Numbered from the stretch's first letter, positions 44,389-53,854 are shown. The stretch is 64,000 nucleotides of DNA from Kalymmatonema hyalinum WJT4-NPBG1 (GCA_019359075.1 JAHHIB010000007.1:1-64000); one strand, 5' to 3'. Numbers and translations are program-made. The notes: generated by a model from the letters alone, not told the origin.

Positions 44389-44510
44389 AGAGATAGAAAA
44401 TATAGCTGAAAAGCAAAAGAAAAGCAAAAGTCTATCTGCATCTTTGCATTAACAGAAGTTTGCTTATCTAACTATTGTTTGATTTGTGAAGTTAAGGAAG
44501 GACTATCACT

Positions 44511-44768
44511 ATGCGATTGAAAAGATGGGAATCTCCCCGGCGAGAAGGTCGAAATGACAAGGGTAGAGGTGGTTCTGCAAGGCAGCGACAACTTAAGAAA
44601 CAACAGCAAAGGCTCCGGCAGAAACTTAAGGAAGGCAACAAACCCGAAAAAGACAACAAACCAGATAGTAGAAAACTAAATAAGAGTAAAAAGCAAAGAC
44701 AGGGGGCAGAGAATTTAATCTTCCCCCTGTTTTTTTGTTTTGTTTTAAAACAAAAACAAAGTTTGTGA
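44511..44768 (+). CDS. Small basic protein or structured transcript
   Basis: The 85-aa ORF begins MRLKRWESPRREGRNDKGRG and is dominated by Lys, Arg, Gln and Asp up to residue 63, suggesting nucleic-acid binding. AAGGAAGGACTATCACT gives a good ribosome site and a consensus promoter lies upstream. The last 20 codons (IFPLFFCFVLKQKQ) run straight through an intrinsic terminator at 44699-44737, so most transcripts would lack the stop codon. Either the stop was lost, or the transcript works as RNA. No family recognised. Confidence 0.45.
   Translation: MRLKRWESPRREGRNDKGRGGSARQRQLKKQQQRLRQKLKEGNKPEKDNKPDSRKLNKSKKQRQGAENLIFPLFFCFVLKQKQSL
44699..44737 (+). terminator. Rho-independent terminator inside the small ORF
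   Basis: ACAGGGGG and CCCCCTGT form an 8-bp stem with a 16-base loop, followed by TTTTTTTGTTTTG. Confidence 0.8.
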
Positions 44769-45266
44769 TAGCATCTCACACAAATCGTGAAACTTATATA
44801 AAGAGTGCCATTCGCTTCATAAAGCAATTGTTTTGCATATTCATTTAAGAAAATAAGTATCTTCAATTACAGTTTTCATTATCAATTTTCAAATATCACA
44901 GTTCGTCAGTTTTATTGTCTGTAATTTTGATTAAGAGACTTAAATTTTTGGCTGATTCAATATATGTTAATTTTTACAAAAAAGTATATAAAGTAAATAT
45001 AAATTGAATATAAAGGTTTCGTAAATCTTAACAATTAACTACTAATCTGGCTGATTTTTACAGTAAATTACTATACAGGTAAAAAGAAACGAATTAATAC
45101 CAGGGAATTCGGCGATTGACTGTAAAAGCTACTGCATCTCCATGTGTTAACTTTCGACCATGCTTCAAGAGTTGAAAGAGTCAGACAGGGATATAACCTG
45201 ACACTTTCAATGTTTGGAATGGTTTCGTATATGTTCTGTTCTCTGTTAGACACAAGGAGTGACCTT
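44769..45266. other. AT-rich intergenic region before the polysaccharide locus
   Basis: No gene seen. The reading frame of the next gene is open upstream to 45144, but without a ribosome site. Confidence 0.5.
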
Positions 45267-46082
45267 ATGGTAGGAAGAGCTTTTCTACCTGTTCAAAGAG
45301 TGCTAGATTTTCCGATTACTGCCTTACGCTTTAACGATCAAATACAAACACTGTTGCGATGGGCTCTAGCTCGCGAGAGTAAGACTGTATGTATCGCCAA
45401 TGTACATATGGTAATGGAGGCTTATTGGAATCCAGACTTTGGTACTGTGCTTAAGAATGCAGACCTAGTCACTCCTGATGGTATGCCTCTAGTGTGGATG
45501 ATGAAGCTATTGGGAGCAAAATACCAAGACCGCGTAGCCGGGATGGATGTTTTACAAGCATCGTGTGCGCTGGCTGAAAAACTGAATGTCAGCGTTTATT
45601 TCGTGGGTTCTCAAACAGAAATTCTCGCTCGCATGAAGAGCAGGTTAGAGGAGGAATGCCCTAATCTGAAAATAGCAGCGATGGAACCGTTGCCTTTCCG
45701 TCCCCTGACTTCATCTGAAGACGAAGCACTGATTTCAAGAATCAATTCCAGTGGCGCTGGTTTAGTATTTGTATCTTTAGGGTGTCCAAAACAAGAAAAT
45801 TGGATGGCTCAGCACAAAGATAAAATACACGCAGTCATGCTTGGGCTAGGTGGTGCTTTCCCAGTTTATGCAGGAATCCATAAAAGAGCACCGCGCATGG
45901 TGCGAGATTTAGGTTTGGAATGGCTATATCGGTGGTTACAAGAACCCCGTCGCCTGTGGGGTCGTTATACTAAGACGATCCCAGCGTTTCTTTGGTTGGC
46001 TTTTAAACAACTGTTAACATCAACTTCTTTTATCAGTACGCCATTCCATATTCGCGAACGCTACTTGGGATGGAGAGATTAG
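45267..46082 (+). CDS. WecG/TagA/CpsF-family glycosyltransferase
   Basis: A 271-aa GT26 enzyme: VQRVLDFPITALRFNDQI, IANVHMVMEAYWNPDFGTVL, DLVTPDGMPLVWMMKLLGA, RVAGMDVLQASCALAEKLNVSVYFVGS, and the C-terminal block GLGGAFPVYAGIHKRAPRMV, LEWLYRWLQEPRRLWGRY. It transfers a sugar (N-acetylmannosamine or its uronic acid in known members) onto a lipid-linked acceptor early in surface-polysaccharide assembly, on the inner face of the plasma membrane. ATG 45267 follows AAGGAGTGACCTT. It opens the glycan locus. Confidence 0.9.
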   Translation: MVGRAFLPVQRVLDFPITALRFNDQIQTLLRWALARESKTVCIANVHMVMEAYWNPDFGTVLKNADLVTPDGMPLVWMMKLLGAKYQDRVAGMDVLQASCALAEKLNVSVYFVGSQTEILARMKSRLEEECPNLKIAAMEPLPFRPLTSSEDEALISRINSSGAGLVFVSLGCPKQENWMAQHKDKIHAVMLGLGGAFPVYAGIHKRAPRMVRDLGLEWLYRWLQEPRRLWGRYTKTIPAFLWLAFKQLLTSTSFISTPFHIRERYLGWRD

Positions 46083-46599
46083 TTGATTGGTGACTGTAGT
46101 GATTTAAGCGTTCCCACTTTCGGACAAAAAAGTTCAGTAGCAACAGATGCTACGTGACTTAATCAAACTCAACAGTTAGTGTTTCATTGCCATCAAGATG
46201 TACTGCGCACAAATTGTACCGCAAATTTCCTCGGAAAAATCTAGAGCACTATCAGTAGATTTTCTGATGAAAATGTCCTGAACATAAAAAAATCTCTGAA
46301 AGGATATGACAGTATGTCCTCGGAGGAAATACCAAGAACCTTTGTTATCAGGGAAGCATTTAACTACACGCATCAACAAATGTTTTGTTGGTGCGTGTAG
46401 GGGTTTAAGTTGTCTAAAGTAAACTCAAGCTTAGGCACAGTGGTACATCGAGTTGTACCGTCAGATTTTAGACAAACAAGGACGATCGCCCCTGTCACTG
46501 GTGTTCATTCAAAGGTGGGGCGATCGCTCTATACCCCAAGAATCGCTACCTTAAAGCTAACCAGTCAATCTACAAAGTCCTTCAAATTCCATTTTTAAG
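46083..46599. other. Gene-poor stretch with long hairpin
   Basis: CTACACGCATCAACAAA (46364-46380) and TTTGTTGGTGCGTGTAG (46384-46400) form a 17-bp stem with one mismatch and a three-base loop. It is either a terminator or a cruciform-type repeat. The 62-codon ORF at 46410 is not supported. Confidence 0.55.
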
Positions 46600-46763
46600 A
46601 TTAGATGAAGATATAAATCAAGATACAAATATCCCCTGATATCAGAATTACTGAAGGAAATATTTATACAGATAACAAAACCAGTATTTTTTCTGAAATG
46701 GTAAATGTTTTGGCTGCAAACTAGCGGGCGTTGTCTAATTGATGGAACATATGGACTAAGTAG
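46600..46763 (+). repeat. Duplicated Wzm leader, copy 1
   Basis: Upstream leader of the decayed permease (GATTAGATGAAGATATAAAT ... TTTTGGCTGCAAACTAGCG ... TAAGTAGATGAAGAC). It matches 53855-54014 and 57780-57945. Confidence 0.75.
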
Positions 46764-47009
46764 ATGAAGACAAAAAACTCATCATCAAGGCAGGTTGGAC
46801 TCAAAGGTAGTATTGGCGTGACCTGTGGACATACCGGGAGCAGTATACTGCCCCAAAAGTGGCGGTTGGTGTATTCACTCTACCCAATGGTAGAGCCGCA
46901 GGTATATTTACCTGGGTTTGTGCTGTCTCTGGTTTTGGTGATTTTACTCCTCTGGAGTGGTATTTGCTACTTCCGCAACATGGAACGCACTTTTGCTGAT
47001 GTGATTTAG
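46764..47009 (+). pseudogene. Wzm-type ABC permease, internally deleted copy
   Basis: The last 36 residues (VYLPGFVLSLVLVILLLWSG, ICYFRNMERTFADVI) match the C-terminus of the intact permease at 57946 almost exactly. The first bases (ATGAAGACAAAAAACTCATC) align to that gene's start but are frameshifted. The DNA in between aligns only in pieces (e.g. GTATTCACTCTACCCAATGG), so most transmembrane segments are deleted. The adjacent Wzt ATPase is intact and would need the other permease. Confidence 0.8.
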
Positions 47010-47037
47010 ACGTGTGGTTGAGGTAGGAATTAGGCTG

Positions 47038-48312
47038 ATGTCAGATACTGTAATCTCTGTTGAAAGCTTAGCTAAGAAGTACGTCCTTTCACATCAAGAA
47101 GAGGGAAGTATTCGTTACAAAACATTTCGTAGCGCAATCACTGATGCGGCGAAGTCCCTTGGTAGTGCGCTAAACCCCGTTGCTAAGAAGGAAGTGAACC
47201 CAAGCCGCGAGGAGTTTTGGGCACTGAAGGACGTTTCGTTTGAGATTAAGCAAGGCGACAGGGTTGGCATTATTGGGCGTAATGGTGCAGGTAAGTCAAC
47301 GCTGCTAAAAATCTTGAGCCGTATTGTAGAACCGACAAAAGGAAGAATTCGGATTAAGGGACGAGTCGCTAGTTTGTTGGAGGTAGGAACGGGTTTTCAC
47401 CCGGAACTTACTGGCAGAGAGAATATCTTTCTCAATGGTGCAATTCTGGGTATGAGCAAGGCAGAAATTCAACGTAAGTTTGATGAAATCGTCGCTTTTG
47501 CTGAAGTTGAAAAGTTTTTAGATACGCCAGTTAAACGCTATTCCTCTGGGATGTATGTACGACTAGCGTTTGCGGTTGCGGCTCATTTGGAACCGGAGAT
47601 TTTTATTGTAGATGAGGTATTGGCAGTAGGCGATCTTCAGTTTCAGAAGAAGTGTATTGGGAAGATGGAGGAAATAGGTAAACAAGGAAGAACAGTGCTT
47701 TTTGTAAGCCATACTATGACAACAGTTGAGAGGCTTTGCAAATCAGCAATTCTGTTAAATAAAGGACGAGTAAGTACCTGGGGACCATCTACAGAAGTTG
47801 TTAAAGCCTATCTTGATGAAGGCGTTACTTCTTCCCTATTCTGGGAACGTTCAGTATCACCAAAAAACAGCGTCTATTTTCAAAAAATTTATCTTAGTGA
47901 TGAGACAGGGGAAGGGATTCAATATGTTACAACAGCGAGTTCACTTAGGATAGTTATGGAATATGTTGTTCAACGCAAATGCCATAATCTATATCTCAGT
48001 TTAGATCTCTTGGATAGTAAAGGAGAGCTAATATTTGCATCTAATTCCCAAGATGTAAGTATAGTTCCCCCAGAGCATCCTGGACAATATAACGCCATTG
48101 TGTCCTTACCTCCGGAAATTCTTTTAGTTAATACATACGGAATTAGAGCTAACCTTTGGTCTCCTCAGGAAGGAACCTTTGATAGTGTGGATAATTTTAG
48201 ATTTACAGTTGTTGAAGTGGCTTCATCAAGTAATGCTAAATATCAGGGCAAACCAGGTCACCTTTTTATAAGGTGCGACTGGTTAATTAAAGAAATGACT
48301 CCTTTTCGGTAA
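47038..48312 (+). CDS. wzt: Polysaccharide ABC transporter ATPase (Wzt-like) 1
   Basis: A 424-aa protein. The N-terminal 240 residues are an ABC ATPase: Walker A GRNGAGKSTLL, signature KRYSSGMYVRLAFAVA, Walker B IFIVDEVLAVGD and switch His LFVSHTM. They are preceded by the family insert FWALKDVSFEIKQGDRVGIIG. The C-terminal 180 residues form a Wzt-C-like carbohydrate-binding sandwich that would select the glycan to be exported. The ATPase half is nearly the same as in the second Wzt at 58915, while the C-terminal domains differ. ATG 47038 was chosen (AGGAATTAGGCTG upstream). Confidence 0.93.
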   Translation: MSDTVISVESLAKKYVLSHQEEGSIRYKTFRSAITDAAKSLGSALNPVAKKEVNPSREEFWALKDVSFEIKQGDRVGIIGRNGAGKSTLLKILSRIVEPTKGRIRIKGRVASLLEVGTGFHPELTGRENIFLNGAILGMSKAEIQRKFDEIVAFAEVEKFLDTPVKRYSSGMYVRLAFAVAAHLEPEIFIVDEVLAVGDLQFQKKCIGKMEEIGKQGRTVLFVSHTMTTVERLCKSAILLNKGRVSTWGPSTEVVKAYLDEGVTSSLFWERSVSPKNSVYFQKIYLSDETGEGIQYVTTASSLRIVMEYVVQRKCHNLYLSLDLLDSKGELIFASNSQDVSIVPPEHPGQYNAIVSLPPEILLVNTYGIRANLWSPQEGTFDSVDNFRFTVVEVASSSNAKYQGKPGHLFIRCDWLIKEMTPFR

Positions 48313-48376
48313 ATATGAAAAGTTAGACAAAAACATCCTAGTTGAAATTATAAATTTTGGTTGCATAAGCAAGATT

Positions 48377-49603
48377 ATGCATAGTAAAATGCGTATTGGA
48401 TTTGTTACTCCAGAATTCGTAACTGAAAGCACTACATACGGTTTTGGTGGCGGGTTAGCAAACTATGTCTATCGGGTTTCAAAAGCATTAGTTTCTTTAG
48501 AGCAAGAGGTTCATGTCATAACCTTCTCTGAAACTGACGAATCTGAATTCGAGCAAGACGGTATTCAGGTTCATCGGATAAGCAGCAGGAAAATCTGGTC
48601 AAGGCTCAATCGCTTGACTAGATATCGCTTCCTCGATACGACACATTGGCTTGACTTCAGCTTTCAGGCTTATCTCAAGTTAAAGAAACTCAACAAACAA
48701 AGGTCCTTCGATATTGTCCAATTTCCAGACTATACAGCCTGCGGCATCATCTCAAGTCTGTTTTTGCGTGTCCCTTTTGTGGTACGCTGTTCCGGCTATA
48801 GTCCTGTCTGGAATGATCTGACTGGAGTGGATCGCAATCTGGATGTCAGAACTGTAGAGTGGCTGGAGTGGCTTCAAATGCGCCTAAGTCCTCACATTTA
48901 TGCACCAAGTTATACTCTCAAACAGATACTAGCACAAAGGTCCAAAATTACAAATGTTCAAGTTATCAGAACACCATTCTACTTGGAAACTCTTAATTGG
49001 GATTCATCTATCTACGATGAATACTTGAAGAACAAAAAATACCTCTTATTTTTCGGTCGCTTTCAGATCCACAAAGGTTTTCATATCCTAGCTCAAGCCC
49101 TGCCAAAGTTTCTCCAGGCATATCCAGACTCCTATGCTGTTTGCGTTGGAGAGGATATGGCAACTAAGATTGCTCCATCCATGAAAGAGTATGCCAGTTC
49201 ACTCTGCGGTAAAAATGCAGATCGATTGATCTTCATTGATCGGCTACGACACGCACAGCTCTATCCTGTGATCGTTGGTGCTAGACTCATTGTCTTGCCC
49301 TCTTTGATTGATAACTTACCTAATGCCTGCCTAGAAGCTATGGGGTTGGGCAAACCTGTGATCGGAACACTTGGAGCTAGCTTTGACGAATTAATCACAG
49401 ACGGGGAAACAGGCTTTCTTGTGCCTGTCGGTGACTTGGATGCACTGTCCGCCAAAATATATGAAGCATGGATGCACCCTAATTTGGATGACATTGGTCA
49501 AGCAGCAAAGTTTAAACTTCAAGAATTTGCAATTGAACGGACAGTGCAAGAACTTTTGAATTATTACGAGGCAATCTTAAGTAATTCATCTAAAACATCT
49601 TGA
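48377..49603 (+). CDS. GT4-family glycosyltransferase
   Basis: A 408-aa GT-B enzyme: the N-terminal acceptor domain starts MRIGFVTPEF...YGFGGGLANYVYRVSKAL. The donor domain has LLFFGRFQIHKGFHILAQAL and PSLIDNLPNACLEAMGLGKPVIGT (the E-x7-E nucleotide-sugar site), then TDGETGFLVPVGDLDAL. It is a retaining transferase of the glycogen-synthase-like GT4 family; sugar unknown. A start at 48389 is equally possible. A duplicate of its last 25 codons survives at 50694-50768. Confidence 0.9.
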   Translation: MHSKMRIGFVTPEFVTESTTYGFGGGLANYVYRVSKALVSLEQEVHVITFSETDESEFEQDGIQVHRISSRKIWSRLNRLTRYRFLDTTHWLDFSFQAYLKLKKLNKQRSFDIVQFPDYTACGIISSLFLRVPFVVRCSGYSPVWNDLTGVDRNLDVRTVEWLEWLQMRLSPHIYAPSYTLKQILAQRSKITNVQVIRTPFYLETLNWDSSIYDEYLKNKKYLLFFGRFQIHKGFHILAQALPKFLQAYPDSYAVCVGEDMATKIAPSMKEYASSLCGKNADRLIFIDRLRHAQLYPVIVGARLIVLPSLIDNLPNACLEAMGLGKPVIGTLGASFDELITDGETGFLVPVGDLDALSAKIYEAWMHPNLDDIGQAAKFKLQEFAIERTVQELLNYYEAILSNSSKTS

Positions 49604-49637
49604 ATCAGTGAAGTCAAATGAGATGAGTAGTAAAAAG

Positions 49638-50624
49638 ATGAGTAGCAAGCCACTGGTCTCTGTCATCATAATCTTCTTCCAAGCTGAAAAGTTTTTTGAG
49701 GAAGCGATTGAGAGTGTACTAGCCCAAACTTATAACAATTGGGAACTATTATTAGTAGACGATGGCTCGACTGATAGTAGCACTGTAATTGCTCAAAAGT
49801 ATGTCGAGCGATACCCACAAAAGGTGCGATATCTGGAGCATGAAGGTCACCAGAATCGCGGTATGAGTGCTACTCGTAACTTGGGCATTCGCAATGCCAA
49901 AGGTGAGTATATCGCTTTCTTAGACGCTGATGACGTTTGGTTGCCGCAAAAACTGGAACGGCAGGTGGCAATTATGGAATCACAGCTTGAGGCTGGCATG
50001 ATCTATGGGCGTACTCAATATTGGTACAGTTGGACAGGCAACCCTGAAGATGTCGAACGCGACTTTATGCCAGAACTTAGTGTCCATCTCGATACTCTGG
50101 TGAGACCGCCAGCGCTGAGCACTCTCTTCTTAAAAGGGGCTGAACCTCCAAGTACTTGTAGCGTCCTCATACGACATCAGCTTATCAAACATGTCGGCGG
50201 ATTTGAGGAATCCTTTCGGGGGATGTATGAGGATCAAGTTTTCTTTTACAAAGTCTGTCTTAAGGCTTCAGTATTTGTGGAGAGTGGATGTTGGGACAGG
50301 TATCGGCAGCACCAAAATAGTTGCTGTCACGTAGCGTTAAATCAGGGACAGTTCCATCCACAAAAGCCGAATCCTGTGTATCTAACTTTCTTAAACTGGC
50401 TAGAGAAGTATTTATCAGAACAAGGAGTCAACGATACCGAAGTTTGGCAAGCGCTCAGAATTGTGCAGTGGCCCTATCGTCATCCAACCTTATACCGCTT
50501 ATCACAATATACTCAACATCTAAAGGGAGGTATCAAAGGACTAGTGAAGTTCCTCGTACGGCAGACCTTGCCTGTCCCTATCCGTCGTTGGCTACAAACT
50601 CAACTACAAGGTGCAACCAGATGA
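49638..50624 (+). CDS. GT2-family glycosyltransferase
   Basis: A 328-aa GT-A enzyme: MSSKPLVSVIIIFFQAEKFF, DDGSTDSS, GMSATRNLGIRNAKGEYIAFLDADDVWLP (the DxD metal site), then RGMYEDQVFFYKVCLK (the catalytic-base region). An inverting GT2 transferase, strongly similar over its full length to the N-terminal part of the protein at 50857. The start was set by that similarity; an upstream ATG at 49623 and GTG at 49608 are in frame. Confidence 0.9.
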   Translation: MSSKPLVSVIIIFFQAEKFFEEAIESVLAQTYNNWELLLVDDGSTDSSTVIAQKYVERYPQKVRYLEHEGHQNRGMSATRNLGIRNAKGEYIAFLDADDVWLPQKLERQVAIMESQLEAGMIYGRTQYWYSWTGNPEDVERDFMPELSVHLDTLVRPPALSTLFLKGAEPPSTCSVLIRHQLIKHVGGFEESFRGMYEDQVFFYKVCLKASVFVESGCWDRYRQHQNSCCHVALNQGQFHPQKPNPVYLTFLNWLEKYLSEQGVNDTEVWQALRIVQWPYRHPTLYRLSQYTQHLKGGIKGLVKFLVRQTLPVPIRRWLQTQLQGATR

Positions 50625-50639
50625 AGGTACAAATGTTGA

Positions 50640-50768
50640 GGGTTTGATTGAATTGTTAAGCATATTCCATCAGATTTCTTTGACTGCCTTGTTCAAGAAT
50701 TTGCAATTGAACAGACAGTGCAAGAATTTCTGAATTACTACGAGAAAATACTTATTAATAAAGCTTAA
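50640..50768 (+). pseudogene. Fused remnant of methyltransferase and GT4 genes
   Basis: CATATTCCATCAGATTTCTT TGACTGCCTTGTTC (from 50661) copies part of the methyltransferase domain at about 52145-52178. It is joined directly to 25 codons (QEFAIEQTVQEFLNYYEKIL..., 50694-50768) that copy the end of the GT4 gene at 49519-49603. It marks a deletion after tandem duplication. Confidence 0.8.
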
Positions 50769-50856
50769 CATATATCTCCAACAAGTAAGTTCTTAGTAAG
50801 AATCTTTATACAATCGTGCAGAAAGAAAAAATTGTATTTAAAGTAGAGATTTTGAA

Positions 50857-52524
50857 ATGAGTAGCAAACCACTGGTATCTGTCATCATGATCTTCTTGAA
50901 CGCTGAGAAGTTCTTTGAACAGACGAGCAAAAATGTATTTAAAGAGGCGATCAAGAGTGTATTTGCCCAGACATATGACCACTGGGAACTGTTGCTAGTT
51001 GATGATGGTTCAAGTGACACTAGCACTAAGACTGCTTTGTGGTATGCTCAACAAAATCCCGGTAAAGTACGCTATCTCGAACACGAATATCATCAAAATC
51101 GCGGGATGAGTGCCTCGCGTAACCTGGGCATCCGCAACGCTAAAGGTAAATACGTTGCCTTACTGGATGCGGACGACATTTGGTTGCCGCAGAAACTGGA
51201 CAAGCAAGTGGCAATCATGGAAGCACAGCCGGAAGCTGGTATGGTGTATGGTTCAACATACCAGTGGTTCAGTTGGACTGGTAATCCTGAAGCTGCTCAA
51301 CTTGATTTCCAACGACCTTTGGGTGTCCAACCTGATACTCTGTTTAAACCGCCAAAGCTGCTCGCTCTCTACTTAGAAGGCACAGCTCTTACACCAGGCA
51401 CTTGTAGTGTCCTCATACGACATGAGGTCATCAAAGATGTCGGCGGATTTGAGGAGTCCTTCCGGGGATTATATGAGGATCAAGTTTTCTTTTACAAAGT
51501 CTGTCTCAAATATCCTGTGTTTGTAGAAAGTGGTTGTTGGGACAGGTATCGGCAGCATCCAAGTAGCTGCTGTCAAGTGGCGCTAAGTCAGGGACAGTTC
51601 CAGCCACAAAAGCCGAATCCTTTTCATCTGACTGTCTTGAACTGGCTAGAGAAGTATTTGTCCGAACAAGGAGTCAAGGACACTGAGGTTTGGCAAGCGT
51701 TCAGAAAAGCGTTATGGCCCTATCATCATCCAACCTTATATCGGTTGTCACAATATACTCAATATTTAAAAGGACGTATGAAAGGACTAGTGAAGTTGAT
51801 CGCACGGCAGACATTGCCTGCCCCCATCCGTGGTAGATTACGGGCTCAATGGAAAGGAACTGAATATTGCCCACCCGTAGGAACGGTAAAATTCGGTAAT
51901 CTGCGACGGGTAACGCCCCTGAGTCGAGTATTTGGCTTTGACCGAGGTCTTCCTATTGACCGCTACTATGTCGAAAACTTTCTTACCAGCCAAGCTAATG
52001 ATATTCAAGGGCGTGTACTGGAAATTGGGGATAACTTTTATACTCGGAAGTTCGGAGGCGATCGCGTTACGAAAAGCGATGTCCTTCACGTCATAGAAGG
52101 CAACCCAGATGCAACGATTGTTGGAGATCTAAGTAACGCTGACCATATTCCATCAGATACCTTTGACTGCCTTGTCCTCACACAAACACTCCACCTCATT
52201 TACGATGTGCAATCCGCCCTCAAAACAATCAACCGCATCCTGAAGCCTGGCGGAGTTGCGCTGATGACCTTTCCGGGAATCAGTCAAATTTGCATTGATG
52301 AATGGAAAGATTACTGGTATTGGGCATTTACTAACTTATCCGCACAACGGCTGTTTGAGGAAGTTTTCCCAAAGACAAATGTGACGATCAAAACTTATGG
52401 GAATGTGCTGACAGCAACTTCATTTCTACAAGGGGTGGCAACTGAGGAACTGCAGAAGAAAGAATTAGACCACTGTGATCCCAGCTATCAAGTTTTAATC
52501 ACAGTCAGGGCGGTGAAACCATAG
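50857..52524 (+). CDS. GT2 glycosyltransferase fused to SAM methyltransferase
   Basis: A 555-aa protein. Residues 1-330 are a GT2 domain (MSSKPLVSVIMIFLNAEKFF, DDGSSDTS, RNLGIRNAKGKYVALLDADDIWLP, RGLYEDQVFFYKVCLK). Residues 380-550 are a class I methyltransferase of the type 11 kind (RVLEIGDNFYTRKFG, VGDLSNADHIPSDTFDCLVLTQTLHLIYDVQSAL, RILKPGGVALMTFP). The fusion suggests transfer of a sugar and methylation of the same residue, perhaps a terminal cap. It lies in the same cluster as two Wzt proteins that may read such caps. Confidence 0.9.
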   Translation: MSSKPLVSVIMIFLNAEKFFEQTSKNVFKEAIKSVFAQTYDHWELLLVDDGSSDTSTKTALWYAQQNPGKVRYLEHEYHQNRGMSASRNLGIRNAKGKYVALLDADDIWLPQKLDKQVAIMEAQPEAGMVYGSTYQWFSWTGNPEAAQLDFQRPLGVQPDTLFKPPKLLALYLEGTALTPGTCSVLIRHEVIKDVGGFEESFRGLYEDQVFFYKVCLKYPVFVESGCWDRYRQHPSSCCQVALSQGQFQPQKPNPFHLTVLNWLEKYLSEQGVKDTEVWQAFRKALWPYHHPTLYRLSQYTQYLKGRMKGLVKLIARQTLPAPIRGRLRAQWKGTEYCPPVGTVKFGNLRRVTPLSRVFGFDRGLPIDRYYVENFLTSQANDIQGRVLEIGDNFYTRKFGGDRVTKSDVLHVIEGNPDATIVGDLSNADHIPSDTFDCLVLTQTLHLIYDVQSALKTINRILKPGGVALMTFPGISQICIDEWKDYWYWAFTNLSAQRLFEEVFPKTNVTIKTYGNVLTATSFLQGVATEELQKKELDHCDPSYQVLITVRAVKP

Positions 52525-52532
52525 GTAAAGCT

Positions 52533-53582
52533 ATGAAAATACGTGGAATTGGCAGATTGCGACGGGCAGCGGCGCGGCTTAAGAACCGATTCGCACCGGG
52601 GGGACTCATCCTACTCTACCATCGCGTGGCTGAAGTGCCATCGGACCCATTTGAGCTGTGCGTGAAGCCGCGCCACTTTGCTGAACACCTGGAAGTATTG
52701 AAAAAACATAGCTATCCAGTCCCACTGCAACAACTAGTCCAAGCGGTGCAGGATAGAAAGTCCCTCAATCGGTCGGTAGCAATTACCTTCGACGATGGTT
52801 ACGCTGATAATCTCTATAACGCTAAACCATTGCTGGAGCAGCATAACATTCCTGCAACGGTTTTTGTATCGACTGGCTACCTTGAGCATGAACGGGAATC
52901 TTGGTGGGATGAATTGGAGCGACTGCTGTTGCAACCAGGCACATTACCGAAAACTCTTTGCCTGAGCATTAACGGCAACACCTACGAATGGGATTTAGGC
53001 GAAGCAGCCTACTACAGTGAGGATGCCTATCAGCGCCATTGCACTTGGACTTGGTGTACGCCCAAGGAGGCTGATCCCAGTCCACGCCAGAGTCTCTACC
53101 GCACACTTTATCAGCTACTGCGCCCTTTGGTGCCAAACGAGCGCCAAAAGCTGATGGATCAGATTATAACATGGTCTGGTGCTGAGAGTGGGAGCCGCTC
53201 GACACACCGCTTCCTTTCGCCAGAGGAAGTGTACGCACTGGACCAGGGTTCACTGATAGAGGTTGGTGCTCATACGGTAAGCCATCCGTTTCTCTCTACA
53301 CTGTCAGTAGCTAAGCAGCAGTACGAACTTCAGCATAGTAAAACCCGATTAGAAGAAATTATAGAGCGTCCGGTAAATAGCTTTGCCTATCCCCATGGTG
53401 ATTACACCGCAGAAACAGCCGCTCTTGCTCGTGAAGTCGGATTCGTTTGTGCTTGCTCCACTATTCCTAGCAAAGTACGGCGAAATATTGACTGTTTTGA
53501 GCTGCCTCGCCTTGTGGTACAGGATTGGGATGGTGAGGAGTTTGCTAGGCAACTGTCGAGATGGTTTTATTTTCAGACTTGA
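52533..53582 (+). CDS. Polysaccharide deacetylase (NodB-like)
   Basis: A 349-aa carbohydrate esterase 4 protein: ILLYHRVAE, then motif 1 AITFDDGYADN (catalytic and metal Asp), motif 2 EVGAHTVSHPFLS (metal His residues) and motif 3 SFAYPHGDYT. An insert of about 90 residues (140-235) separates motifs 1 and 2. No signal peptide, so cytoplasmic action on lipid-linked intermediates is possible. It begins 8 bp after the GT2-methyltransferase gene and is likely cotranscribed. Confidence 0.9.
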   Translation: MKIRGIGRLRRAAARLKNRFAPGGLILLYHRVAEVPSDPFELCVKPRHFAEHLEVLKKHSYPVPLQQLVQAVQDRKSLNRSVAITFDDGYADNLYNAKPLLEQHNIPATVFVSTGYLEHERESWWDELERLLLQPGTLPKTLCLSINGNTYEWDLGEAAYYSEDAYQRHCTWTWCTPKEADPSPRQSLYRTLYQLLRPLVPNERQKLMDQIITWSGAESGSRSTHRFLSPEEVYALDQGSLIEVGAHTVSHPFLSTLSVAKQQYELQHSKTRLEEIIERPVNSFAYPHGDYTAETAALAREVGFVCACSTIPSKVRRNIDCFELPRLVVQDWDGEEFARQLSRWFYFQT

Positions 53583-53586
53583 AAGT

Positions 53587-53703
53587 ATGCATTTTATTGT
53601 CACTGGAGGAGCTGGTTTTATTGGTTCTCATCTCACAGAGCAGCTTTTAATAGAAGGATATGACAGCACCTCCACCGAGAAAATACTAAAAGATCCAGGA
53701 TAA
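53587..53703 (+). pseudogene. NAD-dependent epimerase N-terminal remnant
   Basis: 38 codons: MHFIVTGGAGFIGSHLTEQL, LIEGYD, then unrelated residues and a stop. TGGAGFIG is the Rossmann NAD-binding loop of sugar-nucleotide epimerases/dehydratases. The remaining 280 or so residues are missing. Confidence 0.7.
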
Positions 53704-53854
53704 TCAAGGTATTTTCTATACATTTGTGTTAAAAGTTTCGTTGGATTTCGTCACAATTTATGTTACCCAAAGTTAGAGTGGGTATACAGTTTAGAGTTTT
53801 TGAGCAAAAATTTTCACCTGTAATAAATACTTTTCGCCCCAGTAGCAGTTCGAT

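Noticed and set aside
46410-46598. 62-aa plus-strand ORF
   Set aside because: Contains HIP1 and repeat DNA, has no ribosome site and no recognisable features.
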